Shown here one piece after another: positions 48,968-58,600 of a stretch of 64,000 bases of DNA; position 1 is the stretch's first letter; each line of letters starts with the position of its first letter. The notes beneath the pieces were generated by a model. It was not told the DNA's origin and did not search any database. It saw only the letters and a program-made list of their open reading frames with translations. Position numbers and translations under genes: made by a program. The stretch is from JBGASG01 sp046328035. Lineage in GTDB: Bacteria; Cyanobacteriota; Vampirovibrionia; Obscuribacterales; Obscuribacteraceae. The DNA lies in contig JAXLXI010000006.1 of assembly GCA_046328035.1 (NCBI GenBank), forward strand, positions 289,531 to 353,530, written 5' to 3'.

Positions 48968-49582
48968 TTATGGACGGTAGAGAGTTTGTTTGATGCCTTC
49001 TGGTTCTGATACGAGGAATAGTGTCAGGCTTGATTGGAGCGGCGTTCCTTCGGCCGCCATGTCTGGTGCTACTTGCAGACCTTGACTCTGCAAGTGCCCG
49101 GAGATGTCGTAGAACGAGTCAGCTGGTAGCTTCACCAGAGCGACGGCATTCTTGTTCAAATAGGCGTCGAGCGTGACACGCAGAATTGCGTTGGCGGCAG
49201 CTTTCTCTTCGCCGGTGGTGGAACTGCCGTTTTTGTGTTTGACCTGAATGGCTATGCTGTCGCCCTGGGGTAGATCGAATTTTTTCGTACGTTCCAGGCC
49301 GAGCGGTTTGCCGTCGTGATACCAGAGGTATTCGTAAGTGGTCTTGTTGTCCGCGTCTTTTGCCGGATGATACCTGATGTCGATTTTCTCGACTGGTTTA
49401 AGGGGCGAGCCCTGATATTCGAATTGCTTGGATAACGGCTTGGTTTCTACCTGGAAGACCCAGTCGTACGGCAGGTCGACCAGATCTGCTAATGCCGATT
49501 GGGATGCGGTCAGCGCGATTATTCCTGCTAGACCTGCTATTGCCATCAGACCGGACACCAATTTTCTAAGCTTGCCGTTCAT
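48968..49582 (-). CDS. Secreted hypothetical protein
   Basis: 204 residues with a clear signal peptide (basic n-region NGKLRKL, hydrophobic 9-29, cleavage after SALA). The mature part (VFQVETKPLSKQFEYQG, KIDIRYHPAKDADNKTTYEYLWY, LPQGDSIAIQVKHKNGSS) is beta-rich and unrecognised. AAGGAAAGGACA precedes the ATG at 49582. It lies 162 bases downstream of the subtilase gene on the same strand and may be co-expressed with it. Confidence 0.65.
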   Translation of the reverse strand: MNGKLRKLVSGLMAIAGLAGIIALTASQSALADLVDLPYDWVFQVETKPLSKQFEYQGSPLKPVEKIDIRYHPAKDADNKTTYEYLWYHDGKPLGLERTKKFDLPQGDSIAIQVKHKNGSSTTGEEKAAANAILRVTLDAYLNKNAVALVKLPADSFYDISGHLQSQGLQVAPDMAAEGTPLQSSLTLFLVSEPEGIKQTLYRP

Positions 49583-49744
49583 TGTCCTTTCCTTGCTCGA
49601 TGCGATCGAGTGGCGAATTCATTGCTTCTTATCTGAAAGCGTCGGGCTGCCATTCGACTGTCGCTTTTCGGCCGGTCAGCGCGACGCTTCCAGGTGAAAG
49701 TGGTGCCTGTCATCTTGCCGGAACAGACACCACTGGGTCATTGA

Positions 49745-51103
49745 TTAGAGTCCGCCTGTCGCCAGAGAAGCCGCTCTTTCCGCATCAGGCATGCCCCAGC
49801 CGTAGTAGGGGTTCCAGCCTGGTGTGGAGTTTACGCAACTGGCGCGCAGAATTTGCTCGACAGCAACGTTGGGAAGCGCCGGGTTCTTGCTCCAAACAAG
49901 CGCTGCTTCCGCAGCCACAATCGGGCAGGAGAAGGATGTTCCATCCACAGACACCTGGGCTCCGTTGATGTCGCTGACGACGATGCCCTTACCCGGTGCT
50001 GTGAAGTCGACGATTGTGCCCCAGTTCGAGAAGTCCGCGAGCGTGCCGGTCGAATCGATGGCGGACACCATGTTGAAGTATGGCATGTTCGGGGTGCCAT
50101 CAAATATGGCGTCATTACCGGCGGACAGGAAGATCAAGCCACCGCGCATGGTGTAGAACTCGGCGAAGTACTTGTGCAGCGGCGCATGCAACGCTGCGTT
50201 ATGGAAGCCGTAGTACGGGCCGCCATAACTGAGGTTGACGATGCGGGCGCCCGATGTGTACACCTTAGCCATGGCGCAGATAACTGACAGATCATCGGTG
50301 CTGGCTTTCTGCGAGTAGCCGGCGTCGGCAATGCGAATTGGATAAATGGTGGCAGAAGGCGCAACACCGGCGGTAATCTGGTTGTTGTTCATTTTAGCGG
50401 CGGCAGAGGAGGCGACCCACGTTCCGTGTCCGTTTTGATCTGTTTTGGCTCCGGAAGAAGCAGCCGCAGCTGCCGCTCCCAGGATGTCGTCCAGCCCGGG
50501 AGCGCCACCGAATGCCAGGAACCCGCCGAGGGCTTTAGCGGCACCGGTATTCGCATCAAATCCTTTTTCTACTTTGCCGGAGAGGTCTGGAATCGAAGCC
50601 TGGCAACCGGTGTCGAGTACTGCGATCTTCACGCCGCCTGTGGATTTGTCCCAGGCTTTCGGACAGTTGAGAGCCGGCAGGTGCCAGGAGGCGGGGAAGG
50701 CTGGATCATTGGGAACGACGTGCGACGAAAATCTGTAGTTGCGACCGACGGCTGCGAAGTGTTTCTTGTCGGAGGTGAGTTTTTTCTCGGTGGCTTCGAG
50801 CTGTCCTTTTTCCGTGCGCAGCACGATTACTTTCAGCTTGCCTTCACCAAATGTGGTGACTACGGTTCCATGCACGTCATCGAGAGCTTCCTTAATGTCG
50901 TCCGAATCAGCTTTGGCATCCGGCATGATAATCAATAGATCTGGAGTCCACGAAACTTGCGGGCGCACTTGCTTCTGCGCAGAACGCACAGGATTTTTCA
51001 GAGCCTTGAGGGGCGCGCTCTGGGCCGGCAACGTGCTCATAGATGATAAGCACACGGCTGCGGACATCGCGATTCCAAAAAACTTCTTGAGGTTGGGGAT
51101 CAT
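49745..51103 (-). CDS. Subtilisin-like serine protease (peptidase S8), secreted
   Basis: 452-residue exported protease. The signal peptide is about 1-30 (ending PAQSA). The I9-type propeptide region is 50-130 (LLIIMPDAKADSDDIKEAL, VIVLRTEKGQLE). The catalytic domain has Asp164 in IAVLDTG, His226 in NGHGTWVAS, the oxyanion Asn330 in FLSAGND and Ser390 in VDGTSFSCP. All four are present. The loop at 185-222 is Ala/Gly-rich and longer than usual. TGCxxS and SFSCP cysteines could form a disulfide. A 54-bp palindrome lies upstream. Confidence 0.92.
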   Translation of the reverse strand: MIPNLKKFFGIAMSAAVCLSSMSTLPAQSAPLKALKNPVRSAQKQVRPQVSWTPDLLIIMPDAKADSDDIKEALDDVHGTVVTTFGEGKLKVIVLRTEKGQLEATEKKLTSDKKHFAAVGRNYRFSSHVVPNDPAFPASWHLPALNCPKAWDKSTGGVKIAVLDTGCQASIPDLSGKVEKGFDANTGAAKALGGFLAFGGAPGLDDILGAAAAAASSGAKTDQNGHGTWVASSAAAKMNNNQITAGVAPSATIYPIRIADAGYSQKASTDDLSVICAMAKVYTSGARIVNLSYGGPYYGFHNAALHAPLHKYFAEFYTMRGGLIFLSAGNDAIFDGTPNMPYFNMVSAIDSTGTLADFSNWGTIVDFTAPGKGIVVSDINGAQVSVDGTSFSCPIVAAEAALVWSKNPALPNVAVEQILRASCVNSTPGWNPYYGWGMPDAERAASLATGGL

Positions 51104-51228
51104 TTGCAGTGCCTCACTCAGGTGTAAGAAACATTGGGTTCTTGTGGATTTACAATAGCGTTATAGGAATTAGGCGGAAAATCGCGGGTAATCTATATGT
51201 AATGTCCTGCGAATATGGGCTTACATTG

Positions 51229-51282
51229 CGGGTTACAACAAAGCTGTTGGAACAGCTGTTCCAATAGCTTTGTTGTAACCCG
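51229..51282 (-). terminator. 54-bp near-perfect palindrome, possible terminator
   Basis: CGGGTTACAACAAAGCTGTT GGAACAG is followed directly by its reverse complement with one mismatched pair (27-bp arms, no loop). It lies just below the TadG-like gene and above the protease gene. It has no T-run, so a terminator role is uncertain; a protein-binding site or a transposon-end remnant is also possible. Confidence 0.5.
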
Positions 51283-51296
51283 ACTGCGTGACAAAA

Positions 51297-52166
51297 CTAT
51301 TGTTGGACCGATGCCCCGGTAGCCGATGCGGTGCCCACTGCAATCATGTCGGTCTCCGCAGATGCTCCGAGTCCGGTTGCGATCTTGACCTTCAGCTGCA
51401 CTTGCGTTGCCGTTGGAATATGATCGCTCTCCGCCGGCTTGTACTTCCTATAGAGAACGAGCCTTGCCGGCGATACCGTCTTTTCAACCGGAGCCGCGAG
51501 TGGGCAGAGTTTAAACTTTAAGTCGCCATCGGTCGCTGGCAACTTCGCATCGATGCTTTCCTTGTATAGCTTCAGTCCGGGGGATAGGGCGATGTATCCT
51601 TGCGATGCGTCATGCACCTCCAGATCTTCGATATTTTTCAATTCGAGAACATTGGTTTGCATGTCGGCAATCTTTCCGAGAGTCTTAGTGGGCATCTGCG
51701 CGACGCTAACTTTGAGCCAGGGCAGATTCATCGAATAAGACTGTTTCAATTGATCGAACTTCTGCTGCATCGCATTGTTCGCCTCTGCGACGGCGACGGC
51801 TCGCAGTGCTTTGCGCTGATCCTCGAGCAATGCGGCCGAATTGCGGTCTTCGTCGAGAATCTGCTGCGCCAGCGATTCCATCTGCGGATACTCGGCGGCA
51901 CATTTCTCCAGTTGCTGGCGAGACGAGAAAACCGCTTGCCGCGAACGCGCGATCATATTGTTCATCTGACCGATGCGATCCTGGTCGTTCAGTTTGCGTG
52001 CGCCGGCGAGCGCAATCTCGTCGGCGGAGGCGCGCAGCCGGTTTTGCACAAAGAACAGACCGCCGTACGAAAAGGCGATCAAAAGACCGATGGCCATAAA
52101 TGCGAACAGCGCGCAAGCGAGTATCTGCATGCTACCTTTTGATGCCCTGGAATTGACGCGAGTCAT
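51297..52166 (-). CDS. TadG-like pilus-associated protein
   Basis: 289 residues. The N-terminus RASKGSMQILACALFAFMAIGLLIAFSYGGLFFVQNRLRASADEIALAGARKL matches the TadG N-terminal pattern: a Gly-Ser-Met/Ala pre-helix, a single hydrophobic helix (about 17-38), then the aaD-x-ALAGA motif. The remainder is a helical region (60-150) and a beta-rich end. Tad/Flp proteins of this kind are exported and cluster with pilus or secretion genes. ATG 52166 is preceded by TTGAGGACC; the TTG five codons earlier is less likely. It lies 36 bases after another Tad-type gene. Confidence 0.7.
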   Translation of the reverse strand: MTRVNSRASKGSMQILACALFAFMAIGLLIAFSYGGLFFVQNRLRASADEIALAGARKLNDQDRIGQMNNMIARSRQAVFSSRQQLEKCAAEYPQMESLAQQILDEDRNSAALLEDQRKALRAVAVAEANNAMQQKFDQLKQSYSMNLPWLKVSVAQMPTKTLGKIADMQTNVLELKNIEDLEVHDASQGYIALSPGLKLYKESIDAKLPATDGDLKFKLCPLAAPVEKTVSPARLVLYRKYKPAESDHIPTATQVQLKVKIATGLGASAETDMIAVGTASATGASVQQ

Positions 52167-52202
52167 TGATTTGGTCCTCAACGGTGACGTGTTTACGAAG
52201 TG

Positions 52203-52733
52203 CTATTCGTTGATGTAATAAGCTAGAGTTTGTGGGTTGCGACCCAGGTTTTCCCACTGCGATTTGCTCTTCAAAGTCAGCGTGATCGGTTTGGTAAAAC
52301 CAGGCATGCCACCACTGCTGCAGGGAAAGAGCGGCGCGATGTCACAGTCGGTTGCCAGCTCTAGTGAATAGATACACGGGCCGTTTTTGCCGTTCGGCAG
52401 CCACTCAGCCGGCACCGCCGTGCCTTTGGCGATAGAGATCTGGCCGCTGTCGTCTTTGCCGCAGATAACCAGATTTAGTTGGGGCTCGTGTACGGTGACA
52501 CCACATTGGGAAAGAAATGTTTTCCAGCCCGCCTCATCATTTAATTGTTGATAGGCTTCGCTGCGTTTTTCGTTCAGCGATAAGCGGTGGGTGAATTCAT
52601 TGATAGTGCCGGAGCCGATCACATAGCGCACCGGAATAAAGCCTATGTCGATCAGCGGAATGAAAATGAGGCAGATGAAAACCAGCATGCCGACGCCGAA
52701 TTCCAGCATCGCGTGGCCTTTAGCCTTTCTCAT
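52203..52733 (-). CDS. TadE-like pseudopilin
   Basis: 176 residues. KGHAMLEFGVGMLVFICLIFIPLIDIGF at the N-terminus is the TadE pattern: a Gly before a short A-M-L-E-F start with the invariant Glu, then a hydrophobic helix. The rest holds four cysteines (QCGVT, VICGK, ATDCDI, FPCSS) that could form disulfides outside the cell. AGGAG lies five bases before the ATG. It is first of a two-gene minus-strand unit with the TadG-like gene, and divergent from a second TadE-like gene. Confidence 0.7.
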   Translation of the reverse strand: MRKAKGHAMLEFGVGMLVFICLIFIPLIDIGFIPVRYVIGSGTINEFTHRLSLNEKRSEAYQQLNDEAGWKTFLSQCGVTVHEPQLNLVICGKDDSGQISIAKGTAVPAEWLPNGKNGPCIYSLELATDCDIAPLFPCSSGGMPGFTKPITLTLKSKSQWENLGRNPQTLAYYINE

Positions 52734-52777
52734 AGCATCTCCTAATGGTTCGGTTTAGGGATAGCTTCCTTGATACG

Positions 52778-52799
52778 TTGCTGACGGCGGCGTCAGCAA
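52778..52799. promoter_or_regulatory. Inverted repeat in the divergent Tad promoter region
   Basis: TTGCTGACG-GCGG-CGTCAGCAA, a perfect 9-bp inverted repeat, between the divergent TadE-like genes. It is a candidate operator or 5' UTR hairpin. Confidence 0.45.
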
Positions 52800-52927
52800 A
52801 ATTAGGGTGGGCTTGGAAGAGATTGCATTCATTCGTTGCAAGTCACCCCTAAAAAGAGTTCGGCAAGGCGTTAACGCAGCATCCAGGAAACACTAACGCC
52901 CGCCCGGTCCACACAGGAGCACCAGGT

Positions 52928-53440
52928 ATGAAACCCATGAAACCAAGCAGGTCCCGCGGATCCAGCATCATCGAAATGGTGGCAGTCGTCGTGTTGCTGG
53001 TTCCATTTGTACTCGCCTTAATAGACTGCGGCATGATTGCAATCGGTGTGGCTCTCAACGACTCAGTCTGTCGCGACGCCGCTCGCGCAGCCGCATCGGG
53101 ACCTCCCGGCGACACAACCGTCGGCGACAATCGCAATGTCGGACCTGGAAAAAATCCATATGACCGCGCACTTGCCGTTGTCAAACGCATTTATGACACC
53201 AAGCTGCCCATGAAAGTGCGAGAAACTATCAAAGCAACCGAATCGGTGCGAGTCGTGCCACCACCTATGGTGGGAGGTGCGGTAGACGGCGATGTCAGCG
53301 TCACCACAACTATCGATGTCTATCCACCCTTCGTCGTTGGAGCCATCGTCGGAGCCGGCGGCATTCCACTGGAATCGAAGCACAACGTCCCGTTCACTTA
53401 TGTGGTTCCGAACACCACACCGGACGCCTCCGACAGCTAG
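52928..53440 (+). CDS. TadE-like pseudopilin, second
   Basis: 170 residues. RGSSIIEMVAVVVLLVPFVLALIDCGMIAIGVALNDSVCRDAARAAASG follows the TadE/TadG pattern, with Gly-Ser-Ser-x-x-E before the helix and Asp-Ala-Ala-Arg-Ala-Ala after it. The mature part is beta-rich (VSVTTTIDVYPPFVVGAIV). GGAGCACCAGGT precedes the ATG. It shares the divergent promoter region with the minus-strand TadE gene. No Tad ATPase (TadA) or prepilin peptidase is in the window. Confidence 0.72.
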   Translation: MKPMKPSRSRGSSIIEMVAVVVLLVPFVLALIDCGMIAIGVALNDSVCRDAARAAASGPPGDTTVGDNRNVGPGKNPYDRALAVVKRIYDTKLPMKVRETIKATESVRVVPPPMVGGAVDGDVSVTTTIDVYPPFVVGAIVGAGGIPLESKHNVPFTYVVPNTTPDASDS

Positions 53441-53499
53441 TACCGGCAGCGCAGCCTGCAGTTTCGTCGCGCGGTTTGGCGCGGTGGTATATTGACTGC

Positions 53500-55578
53500 A
53501 TGTTTCTGCAACCTGGCATGGTCATTGACGGCAAGTTTGAAGTCATCCGGACTATCGGTTCGGGCGGCATGGGCATCGTTTATGAGGCATTGCAGACGAG
53601 CATGCAACGGATGGTGGCCATTAAGGTTTTGACCTATGCCGCCTCCGAGGTCGAGGAAGATCTAAAACGGTTCGAGCGCGAAGCCAAAGCCTTGAGCAGA
53701 CTCTCCCATCCGGGCATTGTGCAGTTCGTCTCTTATGGATTTTGGGAAGGGTGTCCGTACGTTGCAATGGAGCGGTTACAGGGCAGGAGTCTGCAACACC
53801 TGATGTCCACAAGCGAGACGGGAATCGAACCACGCCTCGCTCTCAACATTTCCATGCAAATCTGCGACGCTCTTTCTCATGCTCATGGCGTCGGTGTGCT
53901 GCATCGTGATATCAAACCCTCAAACATAATTCTTGTCGATGACAACGACAAACTCTCAGTCAAGGTGATCGATTTTGGCCTTGCAAAACTCACCGGTCTC
54001 GACGGCGAGCAGAAGCTGACACGCACCAATCAAGCGCTCGGCAGCGTTATGTACATGAGTCCCGAACAGTGTCAGGGACAACCGGCTGGACCGACATCGG
54101 ACATATACGGCGTTGGATGCGTATTGCACGAATGCTTGACCGGCGAGCCGCCTTTCACCGCCGACAATGGGGTGGCAGTGATGTTTCAACATGTCAATGC
54201 CGCCGTCAGCGAATGCAGCGGCTGGGACCGTCTCGGTGCAGAAACGCGAGCCGTCATTGAAAAGTGCCTTTCCAAACAACCGAAAGATCGTTTCAATGAT
54301 GCCGACACTCTTAAGAAACAACTTCAACAGTTGCTCAACGACGACCGTAATCTGGTGGTTGCAGCGCCAGACGTCAAAGCCACACCAGCAAAAATACAGT
54401 CTGCCGGCAGACGAAAAACATTGATAGCTGCATCAGCTGGGCTGATCACGGTGGCAGTTTCGTTTGCGCTATTCCGAGCGATGCAACAATCACAGATCCA
54501 GGAGACGTCCCCCGATCCCGAGACAGCCGCAACAAGGGAAGTTTCTTCCCAGGATCGCCTTACCAGTCCCCAGATTGCTCTGGACTATGGACTGTCCTAC
54601 AAAGATTCCGGCAAATGGCATGAGTCCGTACTGGCGCTCAGGAAGGCGGATCAACTCGCCACCGGTGATCTAGCGCATGTGCCGCTTCGGCTCCGATACA
54701 AAATTAAGGCGAATCTGGGAAAGATGTTGACCTTGACGCGCGATGGAGAGAAAGCCTACGCTGCTTGCTTAGAGGCGCTAATTCTTGCACGAAAGCTAAC
54801 CAAGCAGGATGAACTTGAGGCACTGAACCAGGCGGCTGTATGCTCCCTTGAACAAGGAAAAGTTGAGGAAGCATTGGATTATGCCTTGCAGGCAATCGAG
54901 ATCTCGAAAGAACTGCTTAAAGGACAGCCGACTGAGGTGGTTATATATGAATCTAGTGAAGCTTGGGAGCTTGCGGCTCAGTGCTACGAGAAACTGCACA
55001 AGTGGCCTGACGAACTGCAAGCGCGCCGCAACGCAATTGATGGAACACGCCGCAATCAAAATACAGTGCGTCTTTCGCACTTGCTTGTCCATCTGGCTGT
55101 TGCCTGCCAGAGATCGCACCATTTCGCAGATGCCAGCAAAGTTCTAAATGAATTGAATCCCGTTTGGGAAGCCGTCAAAGATTCAAATGATCCCAACACC
55201 TGGAGCGATCTGAGCGCCGTTAAAGACGAAATGGGCGAGGTGAAAATGAATCTGGGCGACTATCAAGAGGCACAAGACGACTTTGCGCTGGCTGTCGAAT
55301 ACGCAGAGAAACAATACGCCGCGGCATCGACCGATGCCATGAGTCAACGCTGGAAGAAGTTCACCCCCAGCCACTTCGCCCTCACTCTTGGACAAGCAAC
55401 CAAAGACCAGGCGCTTTGTTTCTATAAGCGCCGGCAAATAGACGAGGGCGATCGGTCTTGGGCGCGCGCCAGAGAGGTACTCAGCAAGGCTAAGCTGGAC
55501 AGCGTTCTCGCAGACTATGAGAAGTCCGTGCAATCGACCCGCCAAGATGCATTAAACGCCGGCGGCGCACGCCGGTAG
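53500..55578 (+). CDS. Transmembrane Ser/Thr protein kinase with C-terminal TPR region
   Basis: 692 residues. The kinase domain is about 12-285: G-loop IGSGGMGIVYEA near 19, Lys42 in VAIKVL, HRDIKPSN with Asp137, DFG 158-160, and APE-like MSPEQ. A membrane helix (about 304-324, LIAASAGLITVAVSFALF) follows. The extracytoplasmic part has TPR-like repeats (IALDYGLSYKDSGKWHESVLALRKA, LEALNQAAVCSLEQGKVEEALDYALQAIEI). All catalytic residues are present. TATATT at 53488-53493 would start transcription on the ATG, so the mRNA may be leaderless. A possible substrate partner is the FHA protein. Confidence 0.9.
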   Translation: MFLQPGMVIDGKFEVIRTIGSGGMGIVYEALQTSMQRMVAIKVLTYAASEVEEDLKRFEREAKALSRLSHPGIVQFVSYGFWEGCPYVAMERLQGRSLQHLMSTSETGIEPRLALNISMQICDALSHAHGVGVLHRDIKPSNIILVDDNDKLSVKVIDFGLAKLTGLDGEQKLTRTNQALGSVMYMSPEQCQGQPAGPTSDIYGVGCVLHECLTGEPPFTADNGVAVMFQHVNAAVSECSGWDRLGAETRAVIEKCLSKQPKDRFNDADTLKKQLQQLLNDDRNLVVAAPDVKATPAKIQSAGRRKTLIAASAGLITVAVSFALFRAMQQSQIQETSPDPETAATREVSSQDRLTSPQIALDYGLSYKDSGKWHESVLALRKADQLATGDLAHVPLRLRYKIKANLGKMLTLTRDGEKAYAACLEALILARKLTKQDELEALNQAAVCSLEQGKVEEALDYALQAIEISKELLKGQPTEVVIYESSEAWELAAQCYEKLHKWPDELQARRNAIDGTRRNQNTVRLSHLLVHLAVACQRSHHFADASKVLNELNPVWEAVKDSNDPNTWSDLSAVKDEMGEVKMNLGDYQEAQDDFALAVEYAEKQYAAASTDAMSQRWKKFTPSHFALTLGQATKDQALCFYKRRQIDEGDRSWARAREVLSKAKLDSVLADYEKSVQSTRQDALNAGGARR

Positions 55579-55656
55579 CAATTTTATGGCCTTGCGTAAA
55601 ACCGGGCATATATAACACGAGGAAACCCCGCTCGGTTGACAAGCGGATTGACTATG

Positions 55657-55676
55657 TGCCACCACTTTTGGTGGCA
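55657..55676 (+). promoter_or_regulatory. Hairpin in the 5' region of the WGR gene
   Basis: TGCCACCA-CTTT-TGGTGGCA, a perfect 8-bp stem, ends 21 bases before the ATG at 55698, just above the ribosome-binding position. It could modulate translation. Confidence 0.4.
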
Positions 55677-55697
55677 TTCGGTTTGAGGACAAGCAAC

Positions 55698-58600
55698 ATG
55701 GCAGAGCGCTTCGAGTTTAGTGAAGGCGGTTCCAATAAGTTCTGGACGATCAGCCTGGAAGGCAAGTCGTACACAGTACATTTTGGGCGAATCGGAACAG
55801 CCGGTCAAATGCAGACTAAGGAGTTTGCCAGTGAGGCGCAAGCGCAAGTTGCTTACGACAAATTGATCGCTGAGAAAACCAAGAAGGGCTATGCCCGCGT
55901 TGGCGAATCCGATATGCCGGACGACATGGTGGCACGCCCGACATCAGCCGGAAAAGCGGAAGCAAAAGCGGAGGCAAAGTCCGAAGCAAAAGCCGAAGCG
56001 GAAAGCGAACCGATTGCCAAAGCAACCCAGACAGCTGTAGCCGAACGACCTACGGTGCCGGACACAGCCTCTGAAGTGGCGCCGTCGGCGAAGAAGCAAG
56101 TATCGGCACCACCCCGTTCACCCTCGGTTAGACGGATCAATCTTCTTCCTACCGACACAGTCTATGCAACATTTCGGCCGCGCACTCAGTTGGCCAAACC
56201 GACTCCGCGCCCATTCGATCTGGAAGCAACAATCAGCGACGTCACCCAGTTGGGAAAACTCTCAGCTCGTTGCGATAGCGCGCGGCCGTTTGAGATGGGA
56301 CCCACGGAAGCAAGATTCTGGTTCGTATTCAAGTCGAAATTTAACTTCTTGCGCAATCTGCCGGAGCTCAATTCGGAAGAGGAGCGACAGGCTAACAACC
56401 AACGCCAACAGCAGAAGCTTGCGGATATGGTGCGCGGCGAGCGATTGCATGAGGATAAGCCTGCCGACTGGTACGTGCGTATTGCAGAAGGTAATTTCCA
56501 AAATCACTGGACCTATCTTCGCGTGTACGCTAAAGAGCAGGCGATCAGAATCCCGCTATTCTCCTGCATTACAGTCGAAAACTTCATAGACATAGTGCAG
56601 AAAGTTGACTGGGATGTTCGTCGCACATTGATCGCGGATTTCCATAAGCTGATGCATCCGTACCTCACAGATGCCGAAGTCGAGTCTATGAAGGACAAGC
56701 TGCGCAGCAAGTACAAGTTTGATCCGAAACAGGTGGACGGCGCCGATGGCGCAGGCTTCCTCTTAGCCGCGGCACTGGGAATGCATGCAGAGTTGAAACC
56801 TCTGGTAGAAAGTTATGCTACGGAGAAGAAAACCTACTACCAACACGCCAGAATGCCGCTTCCGCACGACTTTGTGTTGGGACTGTCCAGTCCTGAAGAA
56901 ATAGATGAGCATTGGCACAGGCTGGAATTGGTGCCACTAGACGAGGACATGGCTCGCGGGTTGGTGGCATGCATCGGTGAGCGAGCCGGTGATGTTCTAG
57001 CGAAGTGGATCAACGAGCCCAACTTGAATAAAGAAGATTCGCAAAAACGGTTTCCTGCATTGGCGGCGATCGAAGCGCCGGAAACAGCGACAGCCATGGT
57101 GCACCTGTACCACAAATCCAAAGTGCAGGGCGCAGCAAAGGAGTGGCTGGACAGGTTTCCCGATTGGTCGGCTCAGCAACTGATTCCAATGGCGAGTGGA
57201 AGGGGCGACCTGGCTGACACCGCGCGCAACACACTCAAGGATCTCCATGCCCGCGGTCTCACATCAGCCTTACCGGAAGACGTGCTTGCGCAAATCGAAA
57301 AGATGTGCGAATCGCCTGAGGACAAATTCGAGGTGATGACGCCGGAGTCAACTCCCGGCTGGCTGTCTGATGCGATGCAGACGGTCAAAGTCGCCAAAGT
57401 AAAACTGCCTGCCTGGTCGGATGGACGAACACTACCCGCGGTGGTGGTCGAAGGACGCCGGCTGTCTCCACAGCAGATCGAGTTACTTTTGGTGGCGTTG
57501 CAGCAAAGTGATTGGACGAACGTGCACCCACTAATCAAGGCGTTGCAAGAAAATGTCGAGCGTCGCGCATTTGAAAAAATGCTGTGGGAGTTGTTCGAAG
57601 CCTGGCAGCGCAACGATGCACCAAGCAAAGAGAAGTGGACATTAATTGCTATGGGACATCTGGGCGGTGACGAGTGCGCGTTGAGACTGACACCATACGT
57701 GCGCGCCTGGCCGGGAGCCAGTCAGCATCAACGAGCGGTGCTGGGATTAGAGGTTCTCAGGCACATCGGAACCGATACCGCGCTCATGCAGATCAATGGC
57801 ATCGCCCAAAAGTTGCAGTTTAAGGCGCTCAAAGCTCGGGCGATGGAGTGCATCGAAGAAATCGCCAAAGACAAAGGACTGACTCGCGATCAACTAGAGG
57901 ATCGTATAGTTCCGGATTGCGGATTGGACGAGAACGGATCGTTTACGTTCGACTTCGGTCCGCGGCAATTTACGTTCTTGCTTACCTCAGATCTGAAACC
58001 GATGGTCAAGGATTCAGAAGGCAAAGTGAAGTCTGATCTGCCGAAGCCATCAGCCAGGGACGATGCTGCCAAAGCTGCACAAGCCGTTGCTGATTGGAAA
58101 CTGCTCAAGCAGCAAATCAAAGAAGTCGCGAAGATTCAGGCGTTTCGTCTTGAGCAAACTATGATTGGTGGCAGGAGATGGCCGCGTCAGGAATTCGAAG
58201 AACTAATCGTCAATCATCCGCTGATGGTGAACCTGGCGCGAATGCTGATCTGGGGCGGATACGACAATCAGGGCAAGGTCGTGGATACGTTCAGATTGAA
58301 CGACGATCGCACCTATTCCGACATGAATGATCGACCGGCGACCATCGATAAGTTTGATCACGTTGGCATTGTTCACCCGGCGCATGTCTCGGACGAGGTC
58401 AAATCGAAGTGGGGTGAATTGTTTACGGACTACGAGATTGTGTCGCCGTTCCAACAGCTGGGGCGGTCCGTCATGTCGCTCACACCTGAAGAATTGAAGG
58501 GACGAGAAATCACTCGCTTTGATAAGGCTCAACTGCCGGCAGTCACCATAGTTGGTGCCCTGGAAAAGAACCAATGGAGCAGAGGTCTGGCTGCGGATGC

